Assembly: GCA_948436455.1 (NCBI GenBank) | Contig: CAOJIB010000003.1 | Location: 1 to 43,226 of the forward strand | Length of the DNA: 43,226 bases | Source of the DNA: an uncultured Blautia sp. | Lineage (GTDB): Bacteria > Bacillota > Clostridia > Lachnospirales > Lachnospiraceae | Direction: 5' to 3' | Shown: piece after piece, positions 33,891-42,375 of the stretch | How positions within the stretch are numbered: the first letter of the stretch is position 1 | Layout of the letters: every line of letters starts with the position of its first letter | The notes under the pieces: generated by a model | Told to the model about the DNA's origin: nothing | Seen by the model: only the letters and a program-made list of their open reading frames with translations | The model's database searches: none | Translations under genes and position numbers: made by a program

Positions 33891-34727
33891 TCAATCATTG
33901 CCCAGAACAAATTTTTTGATAGCGTAAGCGACGCCGTTTTGGTCGTTGGATCGAGTGATGAATTTTCCCAGCGCTTTTGTGGCGTCGTCGGCGTTTTCCA
34001 TAACGACGGGATAGCCGGCCATCTGCAGCATGTTCCAGTCGTTTTTGGAATCGCCCAGTACTAGGATCTCTTCTTGTTGAATTCCCAGTAATTTTCCCAG
34101 GGCTAGAAGCCCGTTGCCTTTTCCGGAATTTTCGGCGTTGATTTCCCAGTTAAAGGTGGTGGAGCAGCTGATCGCCAGTCCGGGTTCCTTTTGCAGAGCT
34201 TCTAGCATGCGCTGGCCTTCCTCCTTCGTAGGATAGAAGACCTGGAATTTATCGGCGGCAATCTGGTTTTTCTCTATATGCTCCAGCAGATTTTCCGTGA
34301 AGATCCGGGTGGCCAGTATATAGTCTCGCCGCTGGGGCGTCATATCCGGGTGTTCGATGACGTGGTAAGTCGCTTTATCCACATAGCAGTTGCCCTGGTC
34401 GTACAGCTCCCAAAGGCCCGGGGCCAGCACGTGGAGACGTCGGGCTAAGTGAATGCTTTGCGCGGCGTTGATCGGGCTGCCGTAGAGCAGTTCCTTGGTA
34501 GTCAGATCGACGATTCGGGCGCCGTTAGAGGATAAGAGATAACGAACGCCGGGGATTTCCAGCACTTCCTTTGGCACGCCGGATTCCGGACGTCCGGTGG
34601 CGGGAAGGATAATCACGCCCCGTTTGGCCGCCGCGGCCAGCGCTTCTATATTTTCCTGGGACAGCCGCTTTTTGGAGTCCAGCAGCGTGCCGTCCAGATC
34701 AAATCCGATCATTCGTATTTTTTTCAT
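33891..34727 (-). CDS. Cof-type HAD-IIB phosphatase
   Basis: This 278-aa cytoplasmic phosphatase, probably acting on sugar phosphates or flavin or phospholipid precursors, has motif I FDLDGTLLDSKKRLS near residue 9, motif II PATGRP near 42 and SSNGARI, a C2-type cap in the middle, GNGLLALGKLLG (motif III Lys) and motif IV VLGDSKNDWNMLQMAG near 228. AGGAGGAG precedes the ATG. It is divergent from the ABC-F gene with a 302-bp spacer. Paralogues of this family are numerous and substrates are broad, so no symbol is given. Confidence 0.92.
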   Translation of the reverse strand: MKKIRMIGFDLDGTLLDSKKRLSQENIEALAAAAKRGVIILPATGRPESGVPKEVLEIPGVRYLLSSNGARIVDLTTKELLYGSPINAAQSIHLARRLHVLAPGLWELYDQGNCYVDKATYHVIEHPDMTPQRRDYILATRIFTENLLEHIEKNQIAADKFQVFYPTKEEGQRMLEALQKEPGLAISCSTTFNWEINAENSGKGNGLLALGKLLGIQQEEILVLGDSKNDWNMLQMAGYPVVMENADDATKALGKFITRSNDQNGVAYAIKKFVLGND

Positions 34728-34898
34728 CGTCTCCTCCTGTGCCTTGCGGCGGCGTACGTTCCTATAAAATCTTATCCGTTCCGGTTATCATTCTATGACT
34801 GTAGCACAGCTTGAAACGATTGTAAAGGATTTCTGCGGGGGGATTTTTCTGCGGATTTGCGAACGGCGCCTTTCTTACATAGGTATTTCTATTCTGAA

Positions 34899-34944
34899 AT
34901 TTTCATGAAAATACTGTTGCAAATTTTTTATTTTCAGGTACAAT
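34899..34944 (+). promoter_or_regulatory. ABC-F promoter with adjacent palindrome
   Basis: TTGCAA (34917-34922) and TACAAT (34939-34944) are 16 bp apart. A perfect 14-bp palindrome, ATTTTCATGAAAAT (34899-34912), lies just upstream of the -35. Leader 34945-35029 contains a short open frame joined in phase to the gene, but it has no ribosome site. The rest of the 34728-34898 spacer shows nothing recognisable. Confidence 0.55.
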
Positions 34945-35029
34945 AATATGGGTTATGTTTGTGCCAACGGCCGGCATTGTGGAGCCGAAGGCATTTGTAA
35001 GAGTATTTCAAGAAAAAAGAGGTCAGAGA

Positions 35030-36661
35030 ATGATTGCAGCGAATAATATTACTTTGCGTATAGGGAAAAAAGCCCTTTTTGAAGATGTAAATATCAAGTT
35101 TACCGAAGGCAATTGCTACGGCCTGATCGGCGCCAACGGAGCGGGGAAATCTACGTTTTTGAAGATCCTTTCCGGGCAGCTAGAAGCCACCAAAGGAGAC
35201 ATTTCCATTACGCCTGGGCAGCGTCTTTCCTTCCTGGTACAGGATCATTTTAAGTACGATGCGTATACGGTGCTGGATACGGTGATCATGGGAAATCCCC
35301 GGCTCTATGAGGTCGGCAAGGAAAAGGATGCGATCTATGCCAAAGAGGATTTTACCGATGAGGACGGCATACGCGCCAGCGAGCTGGAGTGTGAATTCGC
35401 GGAAATGAATGGCTGGGAGGCGGAATCGGACGCAGCGATGCTGTTGAACGGCCTAGGTGTGGAAACGGAATTTCACAGCGCGCCGATGAAGGACTTAAAC
35501 GGCAGCTTAAAGGTCAAGGTGCTCCTGGCCCAGGCGCTTTTCGGGAATCCGGATATCCTTTTGCTGGACGAGCCGACGAACCATCTAGATCTGCCGGCGA
35601 TTGAATGGCTGGAGGAATTTTTGATCGATTTTAATAATACGGTTATCGTAGTTTCCCACGACCGTTATTTCCTGAATAAGGTTTGTACCCATACGGCGGA
35701 CATCGATTATGGCAAGATCCAGCTTTACGCGGGGAATTACGATTTCTGGTTCGAATCCAGCCAGCTGCTTGTGAAGCAGATGAAAGAAGCGAATAAAAAG
35801 AAAGAAGAAAAGATCAAGGAACTGCAGGAATTTATTTCTCGCTTTTCCGCCAACGCTTCCAAATCCCGGCAGGCGACCTCCCGGAAACGGGCGTTGGAAA
35901 AGATTCAGCTGGAGGAAATGCGTCCCTCCAGCCGGAAGTATCCGTATATTGATTTCCGGCCGAACCGGGAAATCGGCAACGAGGTATTGATGGTGGAAAA
36001 TCTTTCTAAGACCATCGACGGCGTGAAGGTGCTGGATAATCTTACCTTTACACTGGGCCACGATGATAAGGTCGCTTTTGTAGGTTCTAACGAGCTGGCC
36101 AAAACCACCTTTTTCCGAATCCTTATGGGAGAGCTGGAGCCGGACGAGGGAAATTATAAATGGGGCGTGACTACTTCCCGGGCGTATTTTCCCAAGGATT
36201 CCGCCGCGGAATTTGACAATGATCTGACCATCGCCGACTGGCTGACCCAGTATTCGGAGAATAAAGACGCGACGTATGTCCGCGGCTTTTTGGGTCGGAT
36301 GCTCTTCGCCGGCGAGGACGGCGTAAAGAAGGTGCGGGTGCTCTCCGGCGGGGAGAAGGTCCGCTGCCTTCTCTCAAAGATGATGATCTCCGGCGCGAAT
36401 ATCCTTTTGCTGGACGAACCGACGAATCATCTGGACATGGAAGCCATCACCGCGCTGAATAACGGCCTGATCAAATTCCCTGGCGTTTTGCTGTTTGCTT
36501 CTCACGACCATCAGTTTGTGCAGACGACGGCCAATCGCATTATGGAGATCCTTCCAAACGGCGTGCTGGTGGACAAAATTACGACGTACGACGAGTATCT
36601 GGCCAGCGATGAAATGGCGAAGAAGCGGCACGTCTATACGATGACGGAAGAAGATAACTAA
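35030..36661 (+). CDS. ABC-F family ATPase (YbiT/YkpA-like)
   Basis: This 543-aa soluble twin-ATPase is expected to act on the ribosome. ABC1 has Walker A GANGAGKST and LLLDEPTNHLD (Walker B). ABC2 has Walker A GSNELAKTTFF, a form typical of the YbiT/YkpA group, signature LSGGEKVRC and LLLDEPTNHLD. The linker (QLLVKQMKEANKKKEEKIKELQE) is a charged helix. The ABC1 signature is unusual: LNGSLKVKV instead of LSGG-like. The frame is open to 34955, but the ATG at 35030 follows AGAGG with normal spacing. A strong bidirectional terminator follows. Antibiotic resistance is possible in ABC-F but is not indicated here. Confidence 0.92.
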   Translation: MIAANNITLRIGKKALFEDVNIKFTEGNCYGLIGANGAGKSTFLKILSGQLEATKGDISITPGQRLSFLVQDHFKYDAYTVLDTVIMGNPRLYEVGKEKDAIYAKEDFTDEDGIRASELECEFAEMNGWEAESDAAMLLNGLGVETEFHSAPMKDLNGSLKVKVLLAQALFGNPDILLLDEPTNHLDLPAIEWLEEFLIDFNNTVIVVSHDRYFLNKVCTHTADIDYGKIQLYAGNYDFWFESSQLLVKQMKEANKKKEEKIKELQEFISRFSANASKSRQATSRKRALEKIQLEEMRPSSRKYPYIDFRPNREIGNEVLMVENLSKTIDGVKVLDNLTFTLGHDDKVAFVGSNELAKTTFFRILMGELEPDEGNYKWGVTTSRAYFPKDSAAEFDNDLTIADWLTQYSENKDATYVRGFLGRMLFAGEDGVKKVRVLSGGEKVRCLLSKMMISGANILLLDEPTNHLDMEAITALNNGLIKFPGVLLFASHDHQFVQTTANRIMEILPNGVLVDKITTYDEYLASDEMAKKRHVYTMTEEDN

Positions 36662-36698
36662 ATCATAGCGATACAAATTTTTTGTATACCATGGCATA

Positions 36699-36745
36699 AA
36701 AATCCCCTGGAAAGCGGGCGCGTCAGCCCTCTTCCAGGGGATTTT
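36699..36745. terminator. Bidirectional terminator between ABC-F gene and ybaK
   Basis: AAAATCCCCTGGAA and TTCCAGGGGATTTT form a perfect 14-bp stem, extended inside by GGGC/GCCC. T- and A-runs suit both convergent genes. A second small hairpin ATACAAA/TTTGTAT is at 36671-36687. Confidence 0.9.
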
Positions 36746-36757
36746 CCACTGGCGGCG

Positions 36758-37234
36758 TTATCTTGTGATCGCCGCCAGCTTTCCGTGGCTGACGGCCAGA
36801 AGGTCCTCTATGCCGACTTTTAGCGTGGCGCCGATGCGGCCGCCGCTGATATAAATTGCGTCAAAATTTCCGGCGCTTTCGTCAAAAACCGTCACATACT
36901 GCTTTTTCATGCCGATGGGGCTGCAGCCGCCTCGTACGTAGCCGGTGACCTTGGTAATTTCTTTGACCGGGATCATATCGACGGTTTTTTCTCCCACGGC
37001 CTTTGCCGCGGCCTTTCGGTCTACCTCCTGGGCAATGGGAAGGACAAATACGTAATACGCGCCGCTTTTTCCTTCCATGACTAAGGTTTTAAAGGATTGT
37101 TCATAAGGGACGCCGGTTTGTTCGGCCACGTGGATTCCGTCGATAAATTCTTCGCATTCATACGTCAGCAGTTCATAGGCGATCCGGTTTTTTTCCAGAA
37201 TCCGCATGGCGTTTGTTTTTATTTCCTTGCTCAT
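36758..37234 (-). CDS. ybaK: YbaK-type Cys-tRNA(Pro)/Cys-tRNA deacylase
   Basis: This 158-aa editing enzyme hydrolyses cysteine wrongly attached to tRNA-Pro. It shows the YbaK/ProRS editing fold: YECEEFIDGIHVAEQTGVP, FKTLVMEGKSGAYYVFVLP (catalytic Lys region), GEKTVDMIPVKEITKVTGYVRGGCSPIGMKK and VFDESAGNFDAIYISGGRIG. The frame is open upstream, but the ATG at 37234 follows AAAGGAGG. The first 62 bp of the gene overlap the end of the upstream membrane-protein gene in another frame, so the two are probably coupled. It ends beside a bidirectional terminator. Confidence 0.94.
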   Translation of the reverse strand: MSKEIKTNAMRILEKNRIAYELLTYECEEFIDGIHVAEQTGVPYEQSFKTLVMEGKSGAYYVFVLPIAQEVDRKAAAKAVGEKTVDMIPVKEITKVTGYVRGGCSPIGMKKQYVTVFDESAGNFDAIYISGGRIGATLKVGIEDLLAVSHGKLAAITR

Positions 37235-37922
37235 GGTTCCTCCTTTTAGACGTCTCTTCTTCTTCGGACTGCGTGGCTTCCGTTTGTTCTGGTTGTTCTT
37301 CCTCTTCTTCCTCCTCATCTCGGGTCGTGTGCGTTTGGATGACGACGCCCAGAACCGTCGTGCCGGCGCCTAGGGCGATTCCCAGCGGCATACCGCCCAG
37401 ATTCTCCAGGTAGACGGCGGAAACGCCGACGCTCATGCCGCCTGCAAGGGAAGTCAGGAAAATAATGATCGGCTTTACGAATTTCACACCTGCAAAGCCG
37501 ATGGCGGCGCCTAAGAGCATGCAGAGAAAAAAGCCTAGGGACGTCGTGGGCCGGAAAAGAAAGCTGCCGCCCAGCGTACCCGCGCACAGACCGAACAAAA
37601 ATACGCCCGCCTGGTAAATCCAAAAGGCCGCCGCGCCAAAAAGGACTGCGCCAACGGCGGCTATGGCAAGGGAAAGCCCGCGGCTTTCCAGAAAGTAGAT
37701 CGAAAGGCCATAGCCAAGTCCCGCGCCGGTTAAGACGCCGACAAAGGCCAGCCATACTTTCATAAGCTTGTAGCCGAAAAAGCAGTTGGCGACGCCAAGA
37801 ATCAGGACGACGAGCAGCGCCACCCGTCCGATCTCCCCCAGATTGCCTAGGGATTCCCGTAGATGATGGGGAAAGCCGGGATAGCTTTCGGCCAGTGTTT
37901 TGAATTTCAGTAGTAGTTCCAT
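37173..37922 (-). CDS. TM198/DUF4203-like multi-spanning membrane protein
   Basis: This 249-aa protein has seven or so glycine-rich transmembrane segments between residues 33 and 195 (for example VALLVVLILGVANCFFGYKL and AIAAVGAVLFGAAAFWIY). It is followed by a cytoplasmic tail that is first acidic (EEEEEEE from residue 203) and then basic and polar. This pattern is like TM198/DUF4203 proteins, whose function is unknown in bacteria. The stop lies 62 bp inside ybaK. The overlap could be real, or the tail could have been extended by a frameshift in the low-complexity GAA/GAG run. It lies 54 bp after the transglutaminase lipoprotein gene. Confidence 0.75.
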   Translation of the reverse strand: MELLLKFKTLAESYPGFPHHLRESLGNLGEIGRVALLVVLILGVANCFFGYKLMKVWLAFVGVLTGAGLGYGLSIYFLESRGLSLAIAAVGAVLFGAAAFWIYQAGVFLFGLCAGTLGGSFLFRPTTSLGFFLCMLLGAAIGFAGVKFVKPIIIFLTSLAGGMSVGVSAVYLENLGGMPLGIALGAGTTVLGVVIQTHTTRDEEEEEEEQPEQTEATQSEEEETSKRRNHEQGNKNKRHADSGKKPDRL

Positions 37923-37976
37923 GATATGCCTCCATTTCTAGCGGATTTACATAAAAGGCCGTCGTACCATAAGGGA

Positions 37977-39194
37977 TTAAAACATAAAATAAATGGCGTA
38001 TAGGTCTTCCAGCGAGCCGTAGTAATACTGTAAGTTTTCCAGGCCGTTCCATTGCATGTAATACTGCGCCGCCTGGGCGATGCCTTCCTGCTCGATCCAT
38101 TGTGTCCATGCCTGCCGGTAGGCTTCGGGGTCGGTGAATTTCATGCGTACGACGGACGCGCCCGCCTCGATCTGCCCGCAAATATAGCTATAGATCATAT
38201 CCCAGCTGTATTCGGAAAAGCAGCAGCCGTTTCGGATGTAATCGTTGTAATCCACGGCAGTACAGGCTGGCAGTGAAAAATCCTCCTCCGCCTGGCAGAG
38301 GGCCTCGAATTCCGTCGGGAGGGGGCAGAGGTAATCGTATAAGATATCCTCCCGGCCCGAGGGATCTACCGTGGCTTCCTGCTGGTCGCCGTTCGTGGCG
38401 TCCAGGTAATAGTAGGCATCTTCCAGCTTTACGATATTCCAGGCGTGGCCCTCCGGGGAATCCTTCATCGTGCCGGAAACATAGAGACATTCCACGCCCA
38501 GTTCTTCCAGCAGATATTGTACCGCTCGGGCGTAGCCGGCGCAGACCGCTTGCCCTTCTCCCAGGGAGCCGGCGATATTTTGATCCAACGGAGTTTCTCT
38601 GTAGGCGGTCTTACGGATCACATATTCGTATACCAGCCGCGCCTTCTCATAGTCGGAGGATTCTGATCCAACCAAGGCCTTCACTTCTTCGGCGGCTAGG
38701 GCGATCTGCTGTTCAATGGCGGCGGCCTCTTCCCTTGTATAGCTATAGCCGGGCCGGAAACTGCCGTAGGTTTGATGAACGGTTTTGTACGTAATATCCC
38801 GCCCCTGGATCCAGAAAAGCTCCGGATGATCCTTAAGGAGGGCGCTGTAGGCGCGGTTCATGGCCGTATCGTCGGCGCTGGTCACATCGATTTCCTGAGC
38901 GAATTCTCGGACGCCGGAAAGGAGCTGGCGGTATACCCGCTGTTCTTCTTCAGATAGCTGTTGGAAGTAGTATTCCAGGTGGACGCCGTCGGTTGCCTCC
39001 ACAGGCTCTTGGCGAAGTTTTCTCACTTCCGAGGGTTCGCCGCCAAGCATTATCTGTACCTCGTCCGCTAAGCCGGACAGCTCGTCCCCAGCGGCTCGGC
39101 ATCCGCCAAGAGGCAGGCAGAGGGCTAGTAGAAGGACACATATTCGCTTAGACTGGGGAAATAGGCGGTTGCAAAAACTTTTATATTTTTTCAT
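37977..39194 (-). CDS. Transglutaminase-like domain lipoprotein
   Basis: This 405-aa surface protein has an N-terminal lipoprotein signal, a basic MKKYKSFCNRLFPQSKR then a hydrophobic stretch ending in the lipobox LPLGGC (Cys near residue 32). Residues about 165-270 hold a transglutaminase/protease-like core: the catalytic Cys in GQAVCAGYARAVQYLL, His in SPEGHAWNIVKL and Asp in YYYLDATNGDQ. The last 130 residues are unassigned. It is likely anchored on the outer face of the membrane and acts on peptides or cell-wall material. It heads the minus-strand group with the membrane protein and ybaK, and is divergent from pduL. Confidence 0.9.
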   Translation of the reverse strand: MKKYKSFCNRLFPQSKRICVLLLALCLPLGGCRAAGDELSGLADEVQIMLGGEPSEVRKLRQEPVEATDGVHLEYYFQQLSEEEQRVYRQLLSGVREFAQEIDVTSADDTAMNRAYSALLKDHPELFWIQGRDITYKTVHQTYGSFRPGYSYTREEAAAIEQQIALAAEEVKALVGSESSDYEKARLVYEYVIRKTAYRETPLDQNIAGSLGEGQAVCAGYARAVQYLLEELGVECLYVSGTMKDSPEGHAWNIVKLEDAYYYLDATNGDQQEATVDPSGREDILYDYLCPLPTEFEALCQAEEDFSLPACTAVDYNDYIRNGCCFSEYSWDMIYSYICGQIEAGASVVRMKFTDPEAYRQAWTQWIEQEGIAQAAQYYMQWNGLENLQYYYGSLEDLYAIYFMF

Positions 39195-39301
39195 AAGAGA
39201 ATCATTCCTGTTTGATATTGGTTCTGGTGGTTCCTGTAGTATTTTTTGCTTTCTTCATTGTAGCAGTGTTTGGACGGAATGAAAAGAGCTTCTTGTGCGA
39301 C

Positions 39302-39330
39302 TTTACTTTTTTTTCGCCCTTTGCTATAAT
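39302..39330 (+). promoter_or_regulatory. Sigma-A promoter of pduL
   Basis: TTTACT (39302-39307) and perfect TATAAT (39325-39330) are 17 bp apart, 70 bp before the start. Confidence 0.75.
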
Positions 39331-39400
39331 GTTCCTGCAAACGCTGTGTCCGCGCGGTCTTTTGTGGCTGGCGGTGCTAAGACTTCCAGGAGGCATGCGA

Positions 39401-40042
39401 ATGAATACGAAAATACCTATCGAGACTTCGGCCCGGCATATTCATGTATCCCGGGAGGATTTTGAAAAATTGTTCGGCGAGGGCGCCCAGCTTACCTTTG
39501 TAAAAGAGCTGAGCCAGCCCGGCCAGTACGTCTGTGCGGAGCGACTGACGATACAGGGGCCTAAGGGCACCTTTGAAAATGTAGCTATCCTCGGTCCTTT
39601 CCGGAAGGAGACCCAGGTGGAAATTTCTGTAACGGATTGCCGGAAGCTGGGAATTCCTTCGGTGATCCGCCAGTCTGGCGATACGGAAGGTACGCCGGGC
39701 TGCACGCTGATCGGCCCGAATACGAGCCTGCAGATTCAAAAAGGCGTGATCGTGGCGAAGCGCCACATTCATATGACGCCTCAGGACGCCTTGGCCTTGC
39801 ATGTGCACGATAACGATCAGGTGTTTGTCATTACGAAAAGCTATGAACGGGCGCTGATCTATGCCGACGTGGTGGTGCGTGTACACAAGGACTTTCGTCT
39901 GGCTATGCATGTGGACACGGACGAAGCCAACGCCTTTTCCAGCGATGCGGAGCCGTACGGCGTGATTTTGAAATTATTTGACGATTCTTCTTATAATATC
40001 CATATGTGGATGGAAGAACTGTTATCCGGAATTGTGCGGTAA
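39401..40042 (+). CDS. pduL: Phosphate propanoyltransferase (PduL-type phosphotransacylase)
   Basis: This zinc enzyme interconverts acyl-CoA and acyl-phosphate, giving ATP via an acyl kinase. The 213-aa protein has both histidine-rich metal motifs, ARHIHVSREDFEKLFG at residues about 11-26 and AKRHIHMTPQDA near 124, with GPFRKETQVEIS and GPNTSLQIQKGVIVAKRH between. The ATG at 39401 is preferred over 39395 because AGGAGG is then at 7 bases. No microcompartment shell genes are in the window and there is no clear encapsulation peptide, so this may serve as the cell's phosphotransacetylase. The coaBC gene is 103 bp downstream. Confidence 0.92.
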   Translation: MNTKIPIETSARHIHVSREDFEKLFGEGAQLTFVKELSQPGQYVCAERLTIQGPKGTFENVAILGPFRKETQVEISVTDCRKLGIPSVIRQSGDTEGTPGCTLIGPNTSLQIQKGVIVAKRHIHMTPQDALALHVHDNDQVFVITKSYERALIYADVVVRVHKDFRLAMHVDTDEANAFSSDAEPYGVILKLFDDSSYNIHMWMEELLSGIVR

Positions 40043-40145
40043 CGGACAAAAGGGTGCGCCGCAACTGGCTTGTAAGAGCGCCGTACACGAAGAAATTTTG
40101 ATATGCAGACGTGCGACGGGAAAATACTGGAAAAGAGGTGTAAGA

Positions 40146-41345
40146 ATGCTACAGGGAAAAACCGTGCTGGTGGGAGTGACAGGAAGTATCGCCGCATATA
40201 AGGCGGCCAGCTTGGCCAGCGCGCTGGTAAAACTCCATGCCGACGTGCATGTGCTGATGACGAAAAACGCGGGGAATTTTATTCATCCCATCACCTTTGA
40301 AAGCTTGACGGGCAATAAATGCCTGATCGATACGTTTGACCGGAATTTCCAGTTTCAGGTGGAGCATGTGGCCTTGGCGAAAAGGGCGGATGTGCTTTTG
40401 ATCGCTCCGGCAAGCGCCAATGTGATCGGGAAGCTGGCCCACGGCCTGGCGGACGATATGCTGACGACAACGGTGCTGGCCTGTCGGTGTAAAAAGCTGG
40501 TTTCTCCGGCGATGAATACCCGGATGTTCGAAAATCCGGTGGTACAGGATAACCTGAAAACGCTGGCCGCATATGGCTATGAAGTTATCCAGCCGGAGAG
40601 CGGCTATCTGGCCTGTGGAGATACGGGAGCGGGGAAAATGCCTCAGCCGGAGGTTCTTTTGGAATATATTTTGCGGGAAATCGCCTTTCCCAAGGATATG
40701 ACGGGGGAAAAGGTGTTGATCACCGCCGGGCCCACCAGGGAAAGCGTGGATCCCGTCCGCTATCTGACGAATCATTCTACAGGAAAAATGGGCTATGCCC
40801 TCGCAAAGATCTGTATGCTGCGGGGCGCCAAGGTGACGCTGGTCACAGGGCCGACAAATCTTTCGCCGCCCCCCTTTACAGACGTGATTCGGATTACGAC
40901 CGCAAAGGAAATGTTCGAGGCGGCGACAAAATATGCGCCGACCCAGGATATAATCATCAAGGCGGCTGCGGTGGCCGATTACCGGCCGCGGCATGTCAGC
41001 GAAGAGAAGATGAAGAAGAAAGACGGCGAAATGCTGTTGGAGCTGGAAAAGACCGACGATATCTTGCAGTATCTGGGAACGCATAAAGCGCCGGGTCAGT
41101 ATCTGTGTGGCTTTTCCATGGAAACGGAAAATGTAATTGGTAATTCCAGGGTGAAGCTTGCGAAAAAGCATCTGGACATGATCGTCGCCAACAACGTGAA
41201 AGTGGCCGGAGCCGGATTCGCCGGCGATACGAATGTAGTCACCCTGATTACGGAGAATGAGGAAATCTCACTGCCGCTGATGAGCAAGGAGGAGGTAGCC
41301 GTACACATTCTCGATAAGATATTGGCGGACAGAAGCGCCCGCTGA
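40146..41345 (+). CDS. coaBC: Bifunctional phosphopantothenoylcysteine decarboxylase/phosphopantothenate-cysteine ligase
   Basis: This enzyme performs two consecutive steps of coenzyme A synthesis. The 399-aa protein has an N-terminal flavoprotein CoaC domain (VGVTGSIAAYKAASLASALVK, VEHVALAKRADVLLIAPASANVIGK, SPAMNTRMFENP, LACGDTGAGKMP with the active-site Cys) and a C-terminal CoaB domain (VLITAGPTRESVDPVRYLTN, STGKMGYALA, KAAAVADYRP, GFSMET). The open frame extends upstream, but the ATG at 40146 follows AAAGAGG and gives a normal start. It lies in a forward group with pduL, a pantothenate-type importer and coaX. Confidence 0.97.
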   Translation: MLQGKTVLVGVTGSIAAYKAASLASALVKLHADVHVLMTKNAGNFIHPITFESLTGNKCLIDTFDRNFQFQVEHVALAKRADVLLIAPASANVIGKLAHGLADDMLTTTVLACRCKKLVSPAMNTRMFENPVVQDNLKTLAAYGYEVIQPESGYLACGDTGAGKMPQPEVLLEYILREIAFPKDMTGEKVLITAGPTRESVDPVRYLTNHSTGKMGYALAKICMLRGAKVTLVTGPTNLSPPPFTDVIRITTAKEMFEAATKYAPTQDIIIKAAAVADYRPRHVSEEKMKKKDGEMLLELEKTDDILQYLGTHKAPGQYLCGFSMETENVIGNSRVKLAKKHLDMIVANNVKVAGAGFAGDTNVVTLITENEEISLPLMSKEEVAVHILDKILADRSAR

Positions 41346-41436
41346 TATTGGTCACCCGTTTACCGTACGGGGGCGAAACGCCCTCTGTGCCCATGTATTG
41401 TATCTCTAAAACGAGAATAGTAACAAGGAGGCAAAA

Positions 41437-42102
41437 ATGAATGCAAATGTAATAACACCCCAAAAAACCATTTCCAAAACCAGAGGCCTGGCGCAGACGG
41501 CGCTTTTTACCGCGCTGATTCTTCTTATGGCCTTTACACCGTTTCTTGGTTATATCCCCTTAGGCTTTACCCGGGCGACGATTATCCATATACCGGTTAT
41601 TATCGGCGCAGTGCTGCTGGGGCCGAAAAAGGGCGCGTTTCTAGGAGGGGTTTTCGGCCTGACCAGCTTTATAAATAATACGATCAATCCCACCGTCACT
41701 TCTTTTGTTTTTACCCCGTTTTACAGCCTGGGGACGTATAGCGGCGGACTTGGCAGTCTGATTATCTGCTTTCTTCCCCGGATTCTTGTGGGCGTGGTGC
41801 CTTATTATGTGTATTGTCTGGTGAAAAAGGCTGGTAAAAAACAGGTTTCTTCGGTCGGTCTGGTGCTGGCCGGCTTATCCGGCGCGCTGACCAATACGCT
41901 GTTGGTGATGAACTTGATTTTCCTCTTTTTCCGAGAGGCGTATGCTTCGGCCAACGGTGTGGCGACGAATGCGGTATACGGCTTTATCCTGTCGATTATC
42001 GGGATAAACGGTGTGCCGGAGGCGATCGTAGCGGCGATTCTGACGTTGTGCATCGGCCGTGTTTTATTAAATGCAAATGTAAGGAGCAAACTGGGCTTCT
42101 GA
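41437..42102 (+). CDS. ECF transporter S component, likely pantothenate (PanT-like)
   Basis: This 221-aa membrane protein has about six hydrophobic segments. It provides substrate binding for an energy-coupling-factor importer whose EcfA/A'/T module would be encoded elsewhere. It has the N-terminal start region TRGLAQTALFTALILLMAFTPFLG and the GYIPLGFTRATIIHIPVIIGA segment I associate with PanT-like S components. Its place between coaBC and coaX supports pantothenate as substrate; this is inference from context. AAGGAGG precedes the ATG. A strong terminator follows, so it probably ends the transcription unit that begins upstream. Confidence 0.83.
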   Translation: MNANVITPQKTISKTRGLAQTALFTALILLMAFTPFLGYIPLGFTRATIIHIPVIIGAVLLGPKKGAFLGGVFGLTSFINNTINPTVTSFVFTPFYSLGTYSGGLGSLIICFLPRILVGVVPYYVYCLVKKAGKKQVSSVGLVLAGLSGALTNTLLVMNLIFLFFREAYASANGVATNAVYGFILSIIGINGVPEAIVAAILTLCIGRVLLNANVRSKLGF

Positions 42103-42144
42103 TAGACATAAGAAAACAGCGCGCTTTTCGTCGGGCTGTTGCGG

Positions 42145-42180
42145 GGGAAGTCCTTTTGTTGGCGAGGGACTTCCCTTTTT
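42145..42180 (+). terminator. Intrinsic terminator after the ECF S-component gene
   Basis: GGGAAGTCC (42145-42153) and GGACTTCCC (42167-42175) form a perfect 9-bp stem followed by TTTTT. Confidence 0.88.
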
Positions 42181-42211
42181 GAAGGGAGCTCGCAGGCTTT
42201 GAGGTTAGGAT

Positions 42212-42365
42212 TTATAAGGGTAATTATTCAGCCCAGGACTTTACACCTGCCGCAAAGTCCGTAAGAACACATATAGGCAGCTAAGCGGGAATCTGTCTCT
42301 CGCCGGAGGCGGCTTGGAATGGACAGATTCCGTAATTATGAAGCAGGCTGAATAGTTACTTATAA
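42212..42365 (+). repeat. Long inverted repeat enclosing two hairpins, coaX leader
   Basis: The left arm (42212-42233) and right arm (42346-42365, starting GGCTGAATA and ending TTATAA) pair over about 20 positions with a 2-base insertion and one G-U. Enclosed are GGACTTT/AAAGTCC (42236-42260) and GGAATCTGTC/GACAGATTCC (42288-42331), the latter capped by CGCC/GGCG. GTAATTAT occurs twice (42220, 42332). The right arm ends at the coaX ribosome site. It could be a structured control RNA or a miniature palindromic element; it does not match a riboswitch I know. Confidence 0.75.
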
Positions 42366-42375
42366 GGAGTAAAAG

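Noticed and set aside
37315..38181. 288-aa reverse-strand frame over the membrane protein and transglutaminase genes
   Set aside because: It is a shadow frame rich in Arg and Gly, with no start signal.
40149..41171. 340-aa reverse-strand open frame within coaBC
   Set aside because: It lies entirely antisense to coaBC, is rich in His/Arg as frame shadows are, and has no family motif.
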